Of a DNA stretch of 64,000 nucleotides, positions 9,898 to 18,862 are shown piece by piece. A program made the position numbers and the translations under genes. The notes below the pieces were generated by a model, which was not told where the DNA came from, did not search any database, and saw only the letters and a program-made list of their open reading frames with translations. This DNA comes from Bdellovibrio sp. ZAP7 (GTDB lineage: Bacteria > Bdellovibrionota > FAC87 > UBA2466), in contig CAMCTJ010000006.1 in NCBI GenBank assembly GCA_945878405.1, positions 1 through 64,000 of the forward strand, given 5' to 3'. Within the stretch, counting starts at the first letter, position 1, and every line of letters begins with the position of its first letter.

Positions 9898-10545
9898 TTA
9901 AAGTGTCAGCATCTTTTCCACTGTCAGATAGCACACGCCATCGTTTTGAATCCTTAAAGCTCCTGCCTGTGTAAGTTTCTGAATCAGCGCATCTCTCGTG
10001 GAGGGGTCTAACTCTAGATTGTAATCCAAAGATTGTATGAGCGTAGGAATCCGGATTTCTTTATCCGCTGGTACTCCCGTAAATTGTGCCACATAAAGAA
10101 TGCAATCTAAAAACCTCTTCTTGGCATTATTACCTTTTAATATTCGGCACAGATAATTGGATTGTTCCAGACGCTTAGCCGAGACTTCAAAAGACCTTTT
10201 TAATACATCCAGTATAAAATCTGGATCGTTTTTCTGAAGCTGAATCAAGTCTGAATAGCTTAATTCAATAGCGATCACAGGTTCTGCAGCCTGAGCAGAA
10301 AAAACTCTTGGGTACTGGGCATTGCTTAATAACGCCTTTTCACCCAGCAGATCTCCAGGAGCAGCGACGGAAAACACATGTTCTCCTAGCTCTGAATCCA
10401 AAAGAAGATGAACTCGCCCCTTTAATATAACAAACAATGATTGCCCCAGCTGGCCTTGGTGAAAGAGTATTTCTTCCGCATCGAACGCTTTAATAAATGG
10501 CGCAAGGGCTTCTTTCTTTTTTAAGAGCTCAACTGAAAAGGTCAC
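9898..10545 (-). CDS. Cyclic nucleotide-binding domain protein (Crp/Fnr-like)
   Basis: 'EILFHQGQLGQSLFVILKGRVHLLLDSELGEHVFSVAAPGDLLGEKALL' is a typical cNMP-binding fold; C-terminus only weakly HTH-like. Confidence 0.8.
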   Translation of the reverse strand: MTFSVELLKKKEALAPFIKAFDAEEILFHQGQLGQSLFVILKGRVHLLLDSELGEHVFSVAAPGDLLGEKALLSNAQYPRVFSAQAAEPVIAIELSYSDLIQLQKNDPDFILDVLKRSFEVSAKRLEQSNYLCRILKGNNAKKRFLDCILYVAQFTGVPADKEIRIPTLIQSLDYNLELDPSTRDALIQKLTQAGALRIQNDGVCYLTVEKMLTL

Positions 10546-10555
10546 AGCCTTCCCC

Positions 10556-11368
10556 CTATTTATTGGTTTTTGATTTTAACCACACGGCCCCCGATAGGAG
10601 CACCGCCCAGCTCAACTGAATCCACAAAATAAAAACAGGAATAACCGCAAAAACCCCGTAAATTTTTTGCCCGGCAAAAGCACTTCGTGCGTAAACCCCT
10701 ACTAATATTCGTAGCAGTTCTAGCGTGGGCCCGGTCAGCAACGCTACGTGCAGAGCTGCTCTTACCCCGACGCGCTGAGATGGTATAAAATAATAGACAA
10801 AAAATACGGATGTGACCGTGGTTGCCCAAGAAAGGGGCAAAGCCAAGACTGAACCCAAATGTTTAATCTCGAGGACTTGATTAAACCACGAATCTTCTTT
10901 GATCCATTGTGAAATCACTACTGAAATAGTTAACGCTAGAGGGAGTCCCATCAGTCCACAAGCTCTTCTCAGCCAAATTTTACTTTTTTGAATCCAATCT
11001 CCCTTTAATTCAGATGGGACATTCATTACTGAATCGAGTCCTCTTCCGAATTTAGCCAGCAAACTGACAGAAGTGTACAGCAACACCAAAAAACCACCCC
11101 AGCCCCAACCAATCCCCTGAACTTTGAGAGAAATTTCATCAAAGTGCTTTAAAAAAACGGCGCTGGAACTCACATTTAAGTGGTCGAGAACATACTGACG
11201 GGTCATCAAAATCCACTTTTTTGTTATTCCCAGTCTTTGAAGATACCAAAAGCCGAGCCCAAGGACGGGCACAACAGCTAAAAGCGTGTGAAAAGCAAGC
11301 GCAGCAGAAACCAATGCAATTTCATACTCAACGTACTTGGTCCAAGCTTTTCGAAGCGACGGTTTCAA
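10556..11368 (-). CDS. YihY/BrkB family membrane protein
   Basis: 270 aa polytopic protein with 'ALVSAALAFHTLLAVVPVLGLGFWYL' and 'IPVFILWIQLSWAVLLSGAVW' signatures. Confidence 0.85.
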   Translation of the reverse strand: MKPSLRKAWTKYVEYEIALVSAALAFHTLLAVVPVLGLGFWYLQRLGITKKWILMTRQYVLDHLNVSSSAVFLKHFDEISLKVQGIGWGWGGFLVLLYTSVSLLAKFGRGLDSVMNVPSELKGDWIQKSKIWLRRACGLMGLPLALTISVVISQWIKEDSWFNQVLEIKHLGSVLALPLSWATTVTSVFFVYYFIPSQRVGVRAALHVALLTGPTLELLRILVGVYARSAFAGQKIYGVFAVIPVFILWIQLSWAVLLSGAVWLKSKTNK

Positions 11369-11375
11369 GGTGAGA

Positions 11376-12065
11376 TCAAGTAGGAATGACGGGAACTCCC
11401 AAAACTTTTCTTAGTTCCATTGATGCCGCAAGGTGTGCCACCAGTGAACGCTTATCCGGCATGGGAGGAACCTCAAGGATCACTTTTGCTCCCCCGCCAA
11501 ATCGATCAATCGCCGGCCCGTTGCCCATATTGCCACGGCTATTCATCAAGACAACGCCAACGATATTTAAATTCCATTCTCTTGCACATCGAAGGGTCAT
11601 CAACACCTGATTAACGATACCCGTTCTGTCTTCACCTACAACAATGACCTGACACCCTAATTTTTGAATGAGATCTGCTTGAAAAAACTGCTCGTTGAGC
11701 GGAGCCAGCAATCCACCTGTTCCTTCGATGATAAGAGTTTTACCTTCATTCTTATACTTATTGAATTGCTCCGAAATAGTTTCCAGATCTAGGCTCTTGC
11801 CCCATTTTTCTGCGGCCAAAACGGCAGTCATCGGATCTGCAAAACGATAAACAGATTCCAAGATCAGGCTGTCATTGGAGAGCCCGGTTAGGGAACGAAC
11901 TTCTTCCGTGTCACTTCCCACAATTGTGCCCGTTTGAATGGGTTTCCAGTAGAAAATATCTCCGTGTCCCAATCCCGCCTTAAGCAATCCAGCACTAACG
12001 GTGGTCTTCCCTACACTGGTGTCTGCACCCATCACAAAAACGCATTTCATATCGCTCCTTATCAC
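11376..12065 (-). CDS. bioD: ATP-dependent dethiobiotin synthetase
   Basis: 'VFVMGADTSVGKTTVSAGLLKAG', 'YWKPIQTG' and 'IIEGTGGLLAPLNE' motifs. Confidence 0.92.
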   Translation of the reverse strand: MIRSDMKCVFVMGADTSVGKTTVSAGLLKAGLGHGDIFYWKPIQTGTIVGSDTEEVRSLTGLSNDSLILESVYRFADPMTAVLAAEKWGKSLDLETISEQFNKYKNEGKTLIIEGTGGLLAPLNEQFFQADLIQKLGCQVIVVGEDRTGIVNQVLMTLRCAREWNLNIVGVVLMNSRGNMGNGPAIDRFGGGAKVILEVPPMPDKRSLVAHLAASMELRKVLGVPVIPT

Positions 12066-12154
12066 TAACTTCGCTTATAACTCTCGCACATTTTAGTCCG
12101 AACTTCAAAGGAGGAACTATTGTCAATTTAAGCTCTGCCATTTAATCTGCCCGG

Positions 12155-12871
12155 ATGACTTCAGAGAACCGACATATTGTTGTTGTGGGGTGCGCTCGCC
12201 GCATTGGCCTCACACTTACTCAATGCTTTTTGGAATGCGGTTATCGCGTATCCGGACTCTACAAAACGGAGTCATCGGAACTGTCATTAATTCAGAAGCG
12301 ATTCGGAGATAGGTTTACAGCATTTCCATTTGATTTAAGAAAACCGGATCAGGCAGCTGAAATGGCCCAAAAAGCGGTGCGCCAAAACGGTTCCGTTTTT
12401 GCCCTTATTCCAGTGGCTAGCCAGTTTTATCGAACCCCACTAGGGCAAGTGACCGAAGCTTCTTGGGATGACTTATTCGATACAAATGTGAAGGGCCATT
12501 TCTTTTTAACTCAGGCTTTTCTTTCACATCTAGAGCGCCCCAGCCATATCATTAATCTCATCGATATTTTCTCATTCAAGCCGCTCCGAGGTTATATCGC
12601 TTACACTGCGGCGAAAGGGGCTTTGCTTTCATTAACCCGGAATTTGGCTAATGAACTAGCGCCACACACCCAAGTCAATGCCATTAGCCCCGGCCCCGTT
12701 CTTCTTCCCGAGAACTTTACCGAAGAAGAAAAATCCTTACATTGCTCTCGGACACTTTTAGGACGAACTGGAAGTCCCACAGACATCTGGAATGCAGTCC
12801 AGTTTCTTTTAGCGAGTCGCTATATTACTGGAATGAACCTGTGTGTGGACGGGGGCAGTTCCTTAATGTGA
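12155..12871 (+). CDS. SDR-family oxidoreductase (pteridine-reductase-like)
   Basis: 'VVVGCARRIGLTLTQCF', YxxxK motif 'YTAAKGALLSLTRNLANELAP', C-terminal 'YITGMNLCVDGGSSL'. Confidence 0.85.
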   Translation: MTSENRHIVVVGCARRIGLTLTQCFLECGYRVSGLYKTESSELSLIQKRFGDRFTAFPFDLRKPDQAAEMAQKAVRQNGSVFALIPVASQFYRTPLGQVTEASWDDLFDTNVKGHFFLTQAFLSHLERPSHIINLIDIFSFKPLRGYIAYTAAKGALLSLTRNLANELAPHTQVNAISPGPVLLPENFTEEEKSLHCSRTLLGRTGSPTDIWNAVQFLLASRYITGMNLCVDGGSSLM

Positions 12872-14404
12872 TGATTCGTTCTTTTTTATCCATCCATTAA
12901 GAGCTGGAACCTGAACGCTACTTAAAAATCTCCCTACCGCTAATGATTCGGCGAGCGCTGTCATTTGGCTTTGAAGAGAGGAGTCAACCATCAGCTTTTT
13001 GAGCGAGTTTTCTCGTCGTTTTAATTGAACCAAGAGGATCTTGGGAAATCGAGTCTCAATTTGCTCATCTTTCACAAACCCCTTTTCCCAGGCAAACTTG
13101 ATCCATTCCCTTTCAATGAATTCTGGATCTAATTCCAAGATTCCTTCCACTGTGGGTATGAAATATTTATCTTTTCGAGAATTGAAAAGACCGGGCGGAA
13201 GTTTCTGATCATGGAGATTGTCCCAAGCCTCATTCCACGCAGCTAAGAAAGACCGCTGCACGGCTACTGCTAGAAATCGATAGTTATTAGATGCCATCAA
13301 GAGTAATTGTTTCTCAGATTGATTGAGGTAGACCATGTCTCCCGTGAGAGACAAACCCAGGGCTACCGCTAGTGCGCTCTGATTCCGATTTACCGAAAGA
13401 ATTTGCAAACATTCTCTCCAGGCATCTCGAAGGGCAGTTTGAGTGAGTGTCTTATTCTTCAGTAGTACCTTGAAAGCTCGATTGTAATCGGAGGAAACTC
13501 CATCAAATTCTGGCTCAGCCAAGAAGTTTGGCTTTATTCGTTCAAAGAGCACTTTTAAGAGCGATTGCTTTTCTTGAGCAGATAGAAAAGTTTGTCCTTT
13601 TTCTAATCCGCGGCGTGTCCCTCCGACACTCAGCTCTAAGGTCGGAATGAGCTCCACTTCGGCTCGAGCCGCTTCTGCCAGAGCGCTCAGGACTTTCCCT
13701 AATGAATCTACTTGAGCAGAAAGAGCCATCTCTTCTGTTGCTTCTGAAATTTCAGCTGCTATGAGTGGACTGCTAGCTCCATAGGCTAAAATGGTTTTGG
13801 CTAAATCACTGGCTAGATTTCCTTTTTCCCGATTTGAGGTTTTCATCAATGAATCGCTTGAAACGAGCTCGGTTTGGATCATTTCAGCTAAAATTTTTCT
13901 TGCTGCGGGCTGAGATAACACAGCCACTTGCCCTAAAATAGGAAGGACCGCATTATTCGTGAGCGGGTGCTCTTTCAGAAGCATTGGGACTACTCTCACC
14001 AGAGTTTGATTGGTTTGCTCTACACTTTGTAATGAAGCTGGATCAAAATTTGAGGCCAGTTGTTTTAAACGAAAGGGGGCTTCATTGAATGAAATTCTTT
14101 GCGAAAGAGCATCTCTTACAATCTGAGGCTGTCTTTCCTGACAACTGCTGTCCGTCAAAAAAGAAACCATCCCCTCCATATTGTAGTCGTCTCCGTTAGC
14201 AAAGGCAGCTAGGCCACGCCCCCCCAGACAGGGATCTTCCCCCGGAGATTTCACTCCGATTTTTCTTGGTCCCTTTTTTAGAGGTTTCGTGACATCGTGG
14301 TCTGGGGTCCCAGCCTGAGCGCTTAATTGAACGAGAATCAAAAAAGCACAAACCCAACCGTTCAGAAATGCTTGCTGGCGAAATGAAGCAGGGATTCTAC
14401 TCAC
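12863..14404 (-). CDS. Hypothetical exported protein
   Basis: Long ORF with N-terminal signal (AFLNGWVCAFLILVQLSAQAG); no recognised domain; downstream of the FecR-like gene. Confidence 0.6.
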   Translation of the reverse strand: MSRIPASFRQQAFLNGWVCAFLILVQLSAQAGTPDHDVTKPLKKGPRKIGVKSPGEDPCLGGRGLAAFANGDDYNMEGMVSFLTDSSCQERQPQIVRDALSQRISFNEAPFRLKQLASNFDPASLQSVEQTNQTLVRVVPMLLKEHPLTNNAVLPILGQVAVLSQPAARKILAEMIQTELVSSDSLMKTSNREKGNLASDLAKTILAYGASSPLIAAEISEATEEMALSAQVDSLGKVLSALAEAARAEVELIPTLELSVGGTRRGLEKGQTFLSAQEKQSLLKVLFERIKPNFLAEPEFDGVSSDYNRAFKVLLKNKTLTQTALRDAWRECLQILSVNRNQSALAVALGLSLTGDMVYLNQSEKQLLLMASNNYRFLAVAVQRSFLAAWNEAWDNLHDQKLPPGLFNSRKDKYFIPTVEGILELDPEFIEREWIKFAWEKGFVKDEQIETRFPKILLVQLKRRENSLKKLMVDSSLQSQMTALAESLAVGRFLSSVQVPALNGWIKKNESSH

Positions 14405-14407
14405 TTC

Positions 14408-15388
14408 TTAATCTCCCTCTTTGCCGGTTATGCCCCTTTGCATTGGGGGCACTTTCAACGATTCGGATGAAGACTGATTTTTTTCATTTCTATTTTTAGC
14501 AACTACTCGCCAGTAATGATTGCCCTCTTCTAAAAATTGAATATCTAAAAAGGTTCGTTGGGTTTCATGTTTGATAGCAGGCGCGAAATCAGCATTCCGG
14601 GAAACTTCTATTTCATAAGTGGTCCCTTGCACCGGAAGGGCCGTCCAAGAAAGCCGATACCAAGGCCCATCGGGATCAGCAGGATTAGAAACTTTTGCAG
14701 GCAATAATCCCACTTTGTAATCCAGAAGGGAATTCAACTCAAACCGGGTCATTTTAACCTGGGCCTCAGGAAGAAGCTTTGCTGGTTTAGCTAGGCTGTA
14801 TACATTTTGAATCAAGTCTTTCTGATTAGTTTCCCATGATTTTGTATCTATAAAAAAGACGGGCAATTGAGGCTTTTGCACCTCGGGCATTCGCACTTCG
14901 ACGGCAGCCGCTTTAGGTAAGATGGCTGTCGCAGTCCCTTTATTGGAAATTAATTTGGCAGCTCCCTGAATCAAAACAATGTTAAATCGATCAGAGGAGA
15001 TCGAATCAAACTCAACCATTGAATCAGGCTCCAAAGTAAGCTTTTCATTTGAATTCAAAATGACTTCAGCTGAACTCTTAGGAGGGGTATAAATCATATC
15101 CTTTAAATAGAGATTGCTTTCTTTTTCGATTTTATTCCAAGAAAGAGCACGAGCATGCCGGCGGTTTACACCGGAAAATGTTTTGATCATACCAATCACA
15201 GGGCTGTTACCCAGAAACTCTGAATCGCGAGACTGCGTAAACAACAGAACTCCTGCTAAAAGCGACAAAATCAAACCAATCCCCAAAAGAAAGCGATCAA
15301 CTTTTGATTCAACTAATAATAGAATTCCAGTCGGCATAATGGTCTTCCTCATTTTGCTTATCGGTAATTCACGAACAAAACTGGGCAC
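14408..15388 (-). CDS. FecR-domain-like membrane-anchored protein
   Basis: N-terminal TM, then 'LYLKDMIYTPPKSSAEVILNSNEKLTLEPDSMVEFDSI' (FecR-like) and a fibronectin-like 'YRLSWTALPVQGTTYEIEVSRNADF...HYWRVVAKN'. Start could be 15352. Confidence 0.65.
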   Translation of the reverse strand: MPSFVRELPISKMRKTIMPTGILLLVESKVDRFLLGIGLILSLLAGVLLFTQSRDSEFLGNSPVIGMIKTFSGVNRRHARALSWNKIEKESNLYLKDMIYTPPKSSAEVILNSNEKLTLEPDSMVEFDSISSDRFNIVLIQGAAKLISNKGTATAILPKAAAVEVRMPEVQKPQLPVFFIDTKSWETNQKDLIQNVYSLAKPAKLLPEAQVKMTRFELNSLLDYKVGLLPAKVSNPADPDGPWYRLSWTALPVQGTTYEIEVSRNADFAPAIKHETQRTFLDIQFLEEGNHYWRVVAKNRNEKNQSSSESLKVPPMQRGITGKEGD

Positions 15389-15441
15389 CTTTTAAATTAG
15401 ATGAAGGCTCTTTTTGTCACCCAACCTCAGGTGAAGACTCC

Positions 15442-15465
15442 AAAACAATTACAAGCAATTGTTTT
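15442..15465. promoter_or_regulatory. Perfect 9-bp inverted repeat AAAACAATT-N6-AATTGTTTT (candidate operator/upstream activating site)
   Basis: Read directly: left arm 15442-15450, right arm 15457-15465; about 37 bp upstream of the sigma-54 motif. Confidence 0.45.
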
Positions 15466-15501
15466 TACTAACTTATAATAGCCCCTGAATACTGCTATTC
15501 A

Positions 15502-15517
15502 TGGCACGACGGTTGCT
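15502..15517 (+). promoter_or_regulatory. Sigma-54 (-24/-12) promoter
   Basis: TGGCACG-ACGG-TTGCT matches the RpoN consensus TGGCACG-N4-TTGCW in an intergenic region, oriented toward the ORF at 15600. Confidence 0.85.
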
Positions 15518-15599
15518 TTTTAACCTTCCCGTAGAGAGCACTGGAACGCTCTTTACGATAAACGAGTCAAAGAGTTGATGCGATTTAAGCGGAGGTAGT

Positions 15600-15848
15600 A
15601 TGGCTCACCGAGACAGAAGCACAGGACACGCGTTCATGTATGTTGATATTAAAGAATTGTTACAACAAACTGCAACTATCAAGAAGGCGGCTGAGAATCA
15701 GGAACCAGTAGCAGCACCTTCTCATTCTTCTCATCGATTTGGGACGACTGCAGAACAAGTTCAAGGAAATTTAGAGCGACTTCAATCTCTGCACCACAAG
15801 CTTCATGCAATGCTAGAAGAATTGAATAAAATCACCGGAAAAAAATAG
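15600..15848 (+). CDS. Small 82-aa orphan protein (helical/coiled-coil-like C-terminus)
   Basis: Good RBS (GGAGGTAGTATG), sigma-54 promoter upstream, heptad-like C-terminus 'VQGNLERLQSLHHKLHAMLEELNKI'. Confidence 0.75.
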   Translation: MAHRDRSTGHAFMYVDIKELLQQTATIKKAAENQEPVAAPSHSSHRFGTTAEQVQGNLERLQSLHHKLHAMLEELNKITGKK

Positions 15849-15872
15849 ACGGGCTTTCGAGACGTTTCGATT

Positions 15873-16505
15873 TTACTTGAAGAGAAAAGTAAAGTTGAGC
15901 AGTCCCATGAGAGTTCGTGTATACAAATGATTATCCGCCACGCTGTCATTGAGGATGTCAGACATACCTAAATCGTATCTGATATCTAAACCGATCAGCA
16001 GATTTTTCTTGGTTTGAAAGCCGAACCAAGCACCAAAGGTTACTCCGTAATCATTCTTAAATTCTGACTTAACTGGTGAGGTTACTCCCCCGCTTTCTTT
16101 GGTGGCGCTGATCATTAATCCACTGAGATAAGGTCCAGCTTTTAAGTTAAAGTTTTTGGACAAGAGCCATTTAATCAAAACGGGAGTTTCCAAATAAGTG
16201 AGGTAGTAGGATTCTTTCGCCCCTCCCCCCGATGGCAAAAATTCAAAATTCTTCTGAGCATTCAAGATATCTATTTCAACAGAAACGCTCGGCAACACAG
16301 AAAATTCCAAACCGAAACCAAAGCTAAGGCCCATTTTGCTCTCTACTCCACCCAGAGCTATCTGCTCATGATTCGTGGAACTAAACCCCCCTAGTAGATT
16401 AAGTCCCATTCCCCCATTGAGGCGTTGCTCACCCAAAGAAAAGCCTGAGCCCATCAAAGCAAAGATTAAAATCGGAAGTAGCAGGGTTTTATTCATTTTT
16501 TTCAT
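15873..16505 (-). CDS. Outer-membrane beta-barrel protein (PorT/OmpW-like)
   Basis: Signal peptide MKKMNKTLLLPILIFALMGSGFSLG followed by Gly/aromatic-rich beta-barrel-like sequence ending '...LLNFTFLFK'. Confidence 0.7.
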   Translation of the reverse strand: MKKMNKTLLLPILIFALMGSGFSLGEQRLNGGMGLNLLGGFSSTNHEQIALGGVESKMGLSFGFGLEFSVLPSVSVEIDILNAQKNFEFLPSGGGAKESYYLTYLETPVLIKWLLSKNFNLKAGPYLSGLMISATKESGGVTSPVKSEFKNDYGVTFGAWFGFQTKKNLLIGLDIRYDLGMSDILNDSVADNHLYTRTLMGLLNFTFLFK

Positions 16506-16576
16506 CTCTCTGATTATCGGCGAAATGTCACATACATACATAACCAGCCGCGCCACGTTTTTCTTTTTTATTTCCC

Positions 16577-16588
16577 ATTGAATTCAAT
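16577..16588. promoter_or_regulatory. Perfect 12-bp palindrome ATTGAATTCAAT in the glnN upstream region
   Basis: Read directly; includes a TTGAAT (-35-like) with TAAAGT at 16602-16607 (-10-like), 18 bp spacing. Confidence 0.3.
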
Positions 16589-16705
16589 CAAGAAAATCCC
16601 GTAAAGTATTAAGGTGCTTTTGAAAAAGACGGTGTTTTTTTCAGGAGCACATCCAACTTAATGTCTTTGGAGTTTATTTGAATTCCAACGGCGAGAAAGG
16701 ACCCC

Positions 16706-18862
16706 ATGAAAACTTTTGAACGCCTCGACCAACCTACGCCTATTTCTGACTATTTCGGAGAGCTAACTTTCGGTCTCGCTCAAATGAGAGAGAAGCTTCC
16801 TAAGGAGGCCTATTTAAACCTCGTCAAATCCTTAGACCAGGGCAAAAAACTAACCAGCGAAACTGCTGATGCTATCGCGACGGCGATCAAAGAATGGGCA
16901 GTCCAAAAAGGAGCCACACATTTCTGTCATTGGTTTCAGCCAATGACCGGGCTAACGGCTGAAAAACACGATGCCTTTATTTCTATCCAGCATTCTTATC
17001 ATTCAGAAATCCGTGTCATGGAAAGGTTTACAGGAACACAACTTATTCAGGGAGAACCAGATGCCTCTAGTTTTCCAAGTGGTGGGATGCGTTCGACTTT
17101 TGAGGCTCGAGGTTATACTGCCTGGGATCCTTCCTCCCCTCTGTTTATAATCGAGGGAGTTCGGGGACACACCCTCTGCATCCCCACTGTTTTTTTCGGC
17201 TACCATGGAGAGGCACTCGACAACAAAACCCCTCTTCTTCGTTCTAATCAGGCCCTTTCAAAGGAAGCTTGTGAGTTTTTAAAATTGCTCGGTGATGTTG
17301 ATGTAAAATCAGTCACAGCTACCTTGGGAGCAGAACAAGAATACTTTCTCTTAGATAGAGAGCTCGCGAGACAACGTCCCGATCTCGTTCTCACCGGAAG
17401 AACCTTACTCGGAGCCCCCTCTAGCAGAGGCCAGCAACTGGAAGACCATTACTTCGGATCTATTCCTAATCGTGTAAAAGAGTTCATGGAGGACTTAGAG
17501 TTTGAAGCTTATCGGCTCGGAATCCCCCTAAAAACTCGACACAATGAAGTGGCTCCTAGTCAGTTTGAATTAGCTCCCATTTTTGAATCAGCAAATATCG
17601 CAGCGGATCACAACACGCTCTTAATGGAAACTCTAAAAAGAGTGGCTTACCAACATGAAATGGTCTGTTTAATTCATGAAAAACCTTTTGCTGGAATCAA
17701 TGGAAGCGGAAAACATTGCAACTGGAGTATTTGCAATGACAAAGGAGAAAACCTCTTAGAGCCTGGAAACACTCCTCACCAAAATCTTCGCTTTTTGGCA
17801 ATGATTGCAGTTGTTCTGAAGGCAGTTTATCGGCATGCGGCTGTTTTAAGAGCAAGTATTGCTTCAGCAGGTAATGACCACCGATTAGGTGCCAATGAAG
17901 CTCCTCCTGCGATTATTTCAGTTTTTCTGGGAGAGCTTCTTGAAAAAATTCTTACGAATATTGAAAAAGGGGTAGCTAGTCAGGCGACTGAAGCCCAGAT
18001 TATTCATTTAGGGGTCGGACACATTCCCGACATCTCAAAGGATTACACCGATAGGAACAGAACGAGCCCCTTTGCTTTTACAGGAAATAAATTTGAATTC
18101 AGAGCTGTGGGAGCCTCAGCTAATGTCAGTGTTCCAGTAGCTATCGTAAATGCAGCAGTAGCTGAAATGTTTCAACAAGCTACCCAAGATCTCCAGGCTC
18201 TTTTAGCCAAAAAACCGGGCAGCCGCGATGAAGCGGTCATGGAGCTCATTCGGGCCTATACATCCGAGAGCAAAGCGATTCGGTTTGCGGGAAACAACTA
18301 CTCCGAAGCGTGGCAAAAGGAAGCCAAGGAGCGGGGACTTCCAGTCCTCCCGAGAACACCCGAAGCTGTCAGCACAATGAAAAATCCCAAGGCAACTGAG
18401 TTTCTCACCAAGATGAAAGTTCTCACGGAACCCGAAATTCACGCTCGCTATCACATTGCGGTAGAGCGCTACAATAAAACTATTTCGATTGAGCTCGCAA
18501 CACTTCGTGATCTGGTGCAAGGGCATGTTTTACCGGCGCTAGAAACCCAGTTGAAAGAAGTGTTGGACTTCAAAGATGCTTTAACTCAGCCTGAGGCTAA
18601 GTCTCGATGCCAAGGTAGGGTCACAGAGCTGGAGTCGTTATACGGTAATCTTTTGGCGACGCTTGGGTCATTGTCTTCAACTCTGAGCGAAATAGAATCC
18701 GGCAAATCAGAAGAAGAAATGATGACTATCTTAGCCGATGTTGCGATTCCCTTGAGTGTGGAGCTTCGCCAACTATGCGACCAAACGGAAATGACCATCG
18801 CGGATAAGCACTGGCCGCTTCCTAAATATCGCGAATTGCTTTTTTCTCACGCTTTGAGCTGA
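16706..18862 (+). CDS. glnN: Type III glutamine synthetase
   Basis: 718 aa; 'THFCHWFQPMTGLTAEKHDAF', 'EAYRLGIPLKTRHNEVAPSQFELAPIFE', 'HEKPFAGINGSGKHCNWS' are GSIII signatures. Confidence 0.95.
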   Translation: MKTFERLDQPTPISDYFGELTFGLAQMREKLPKEAYLNLVKSLDQGKKLTSETADAIATAIKEWAVQKGATHFCHWFQPMTGLTAEKHDAFISIQHSYHSEIRVMERFTGTQLIQGEPDASSFPSGGMRSTFEARGYTAWDPSSPLFIIEGVRGHTLCIPTVFFGYHGEALDNKTPLLRSNQALSKEACEFLKLLGDVDVKSVTATLGAEQEYFLLDRELARQRPDLVLTGRTLLGAPSSRGQQLEDHYFGSIPNRVKEFMEDLEFEAYRLGIPLKTRHNEVAPSQFELAPIFESANIAADHNTLLMETLKRVAYQHEMVCLIHEKPFAGINGSGKHCNWSICNDKGENLLEPGNTPHQNLRFLAMIAVVLKAVYRHAAVLRASIASAGNDHRLGANEAPPAIISVFLGELLEKILTNIEKGVASQATEAQIIHLGVGHIPDISKDYTDRNRTSPFAFTGNKFEFRAVGASANVSVPVAIVNAAVAEMFQQATQDLQALLAKKPGSRDEAVMELIRAYTSESKAIRFAGNNYSEAWQKEAKERGLPVLPRTPEAVSTMKNPKATEFLTKMKVLTEPEIHARYHIAVERYNKTISIELATLRDLVQGHVLPALETQLKEVLDFKDALTQPEAKSRCQGRVTELESLYGNLLATLGSLSSTLSEIESGKSEEEMMTILADVAIPLSVELRQLCDQTEMTIADKHWPLPKYRELLFSHALS

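Noticed and set aside
15474-15479. TATAAT box near the inverted repeat
   Set aside because: No acceptable -35 at 16-18 bp upstream; the sigma-54 motif downstream is far stronger.
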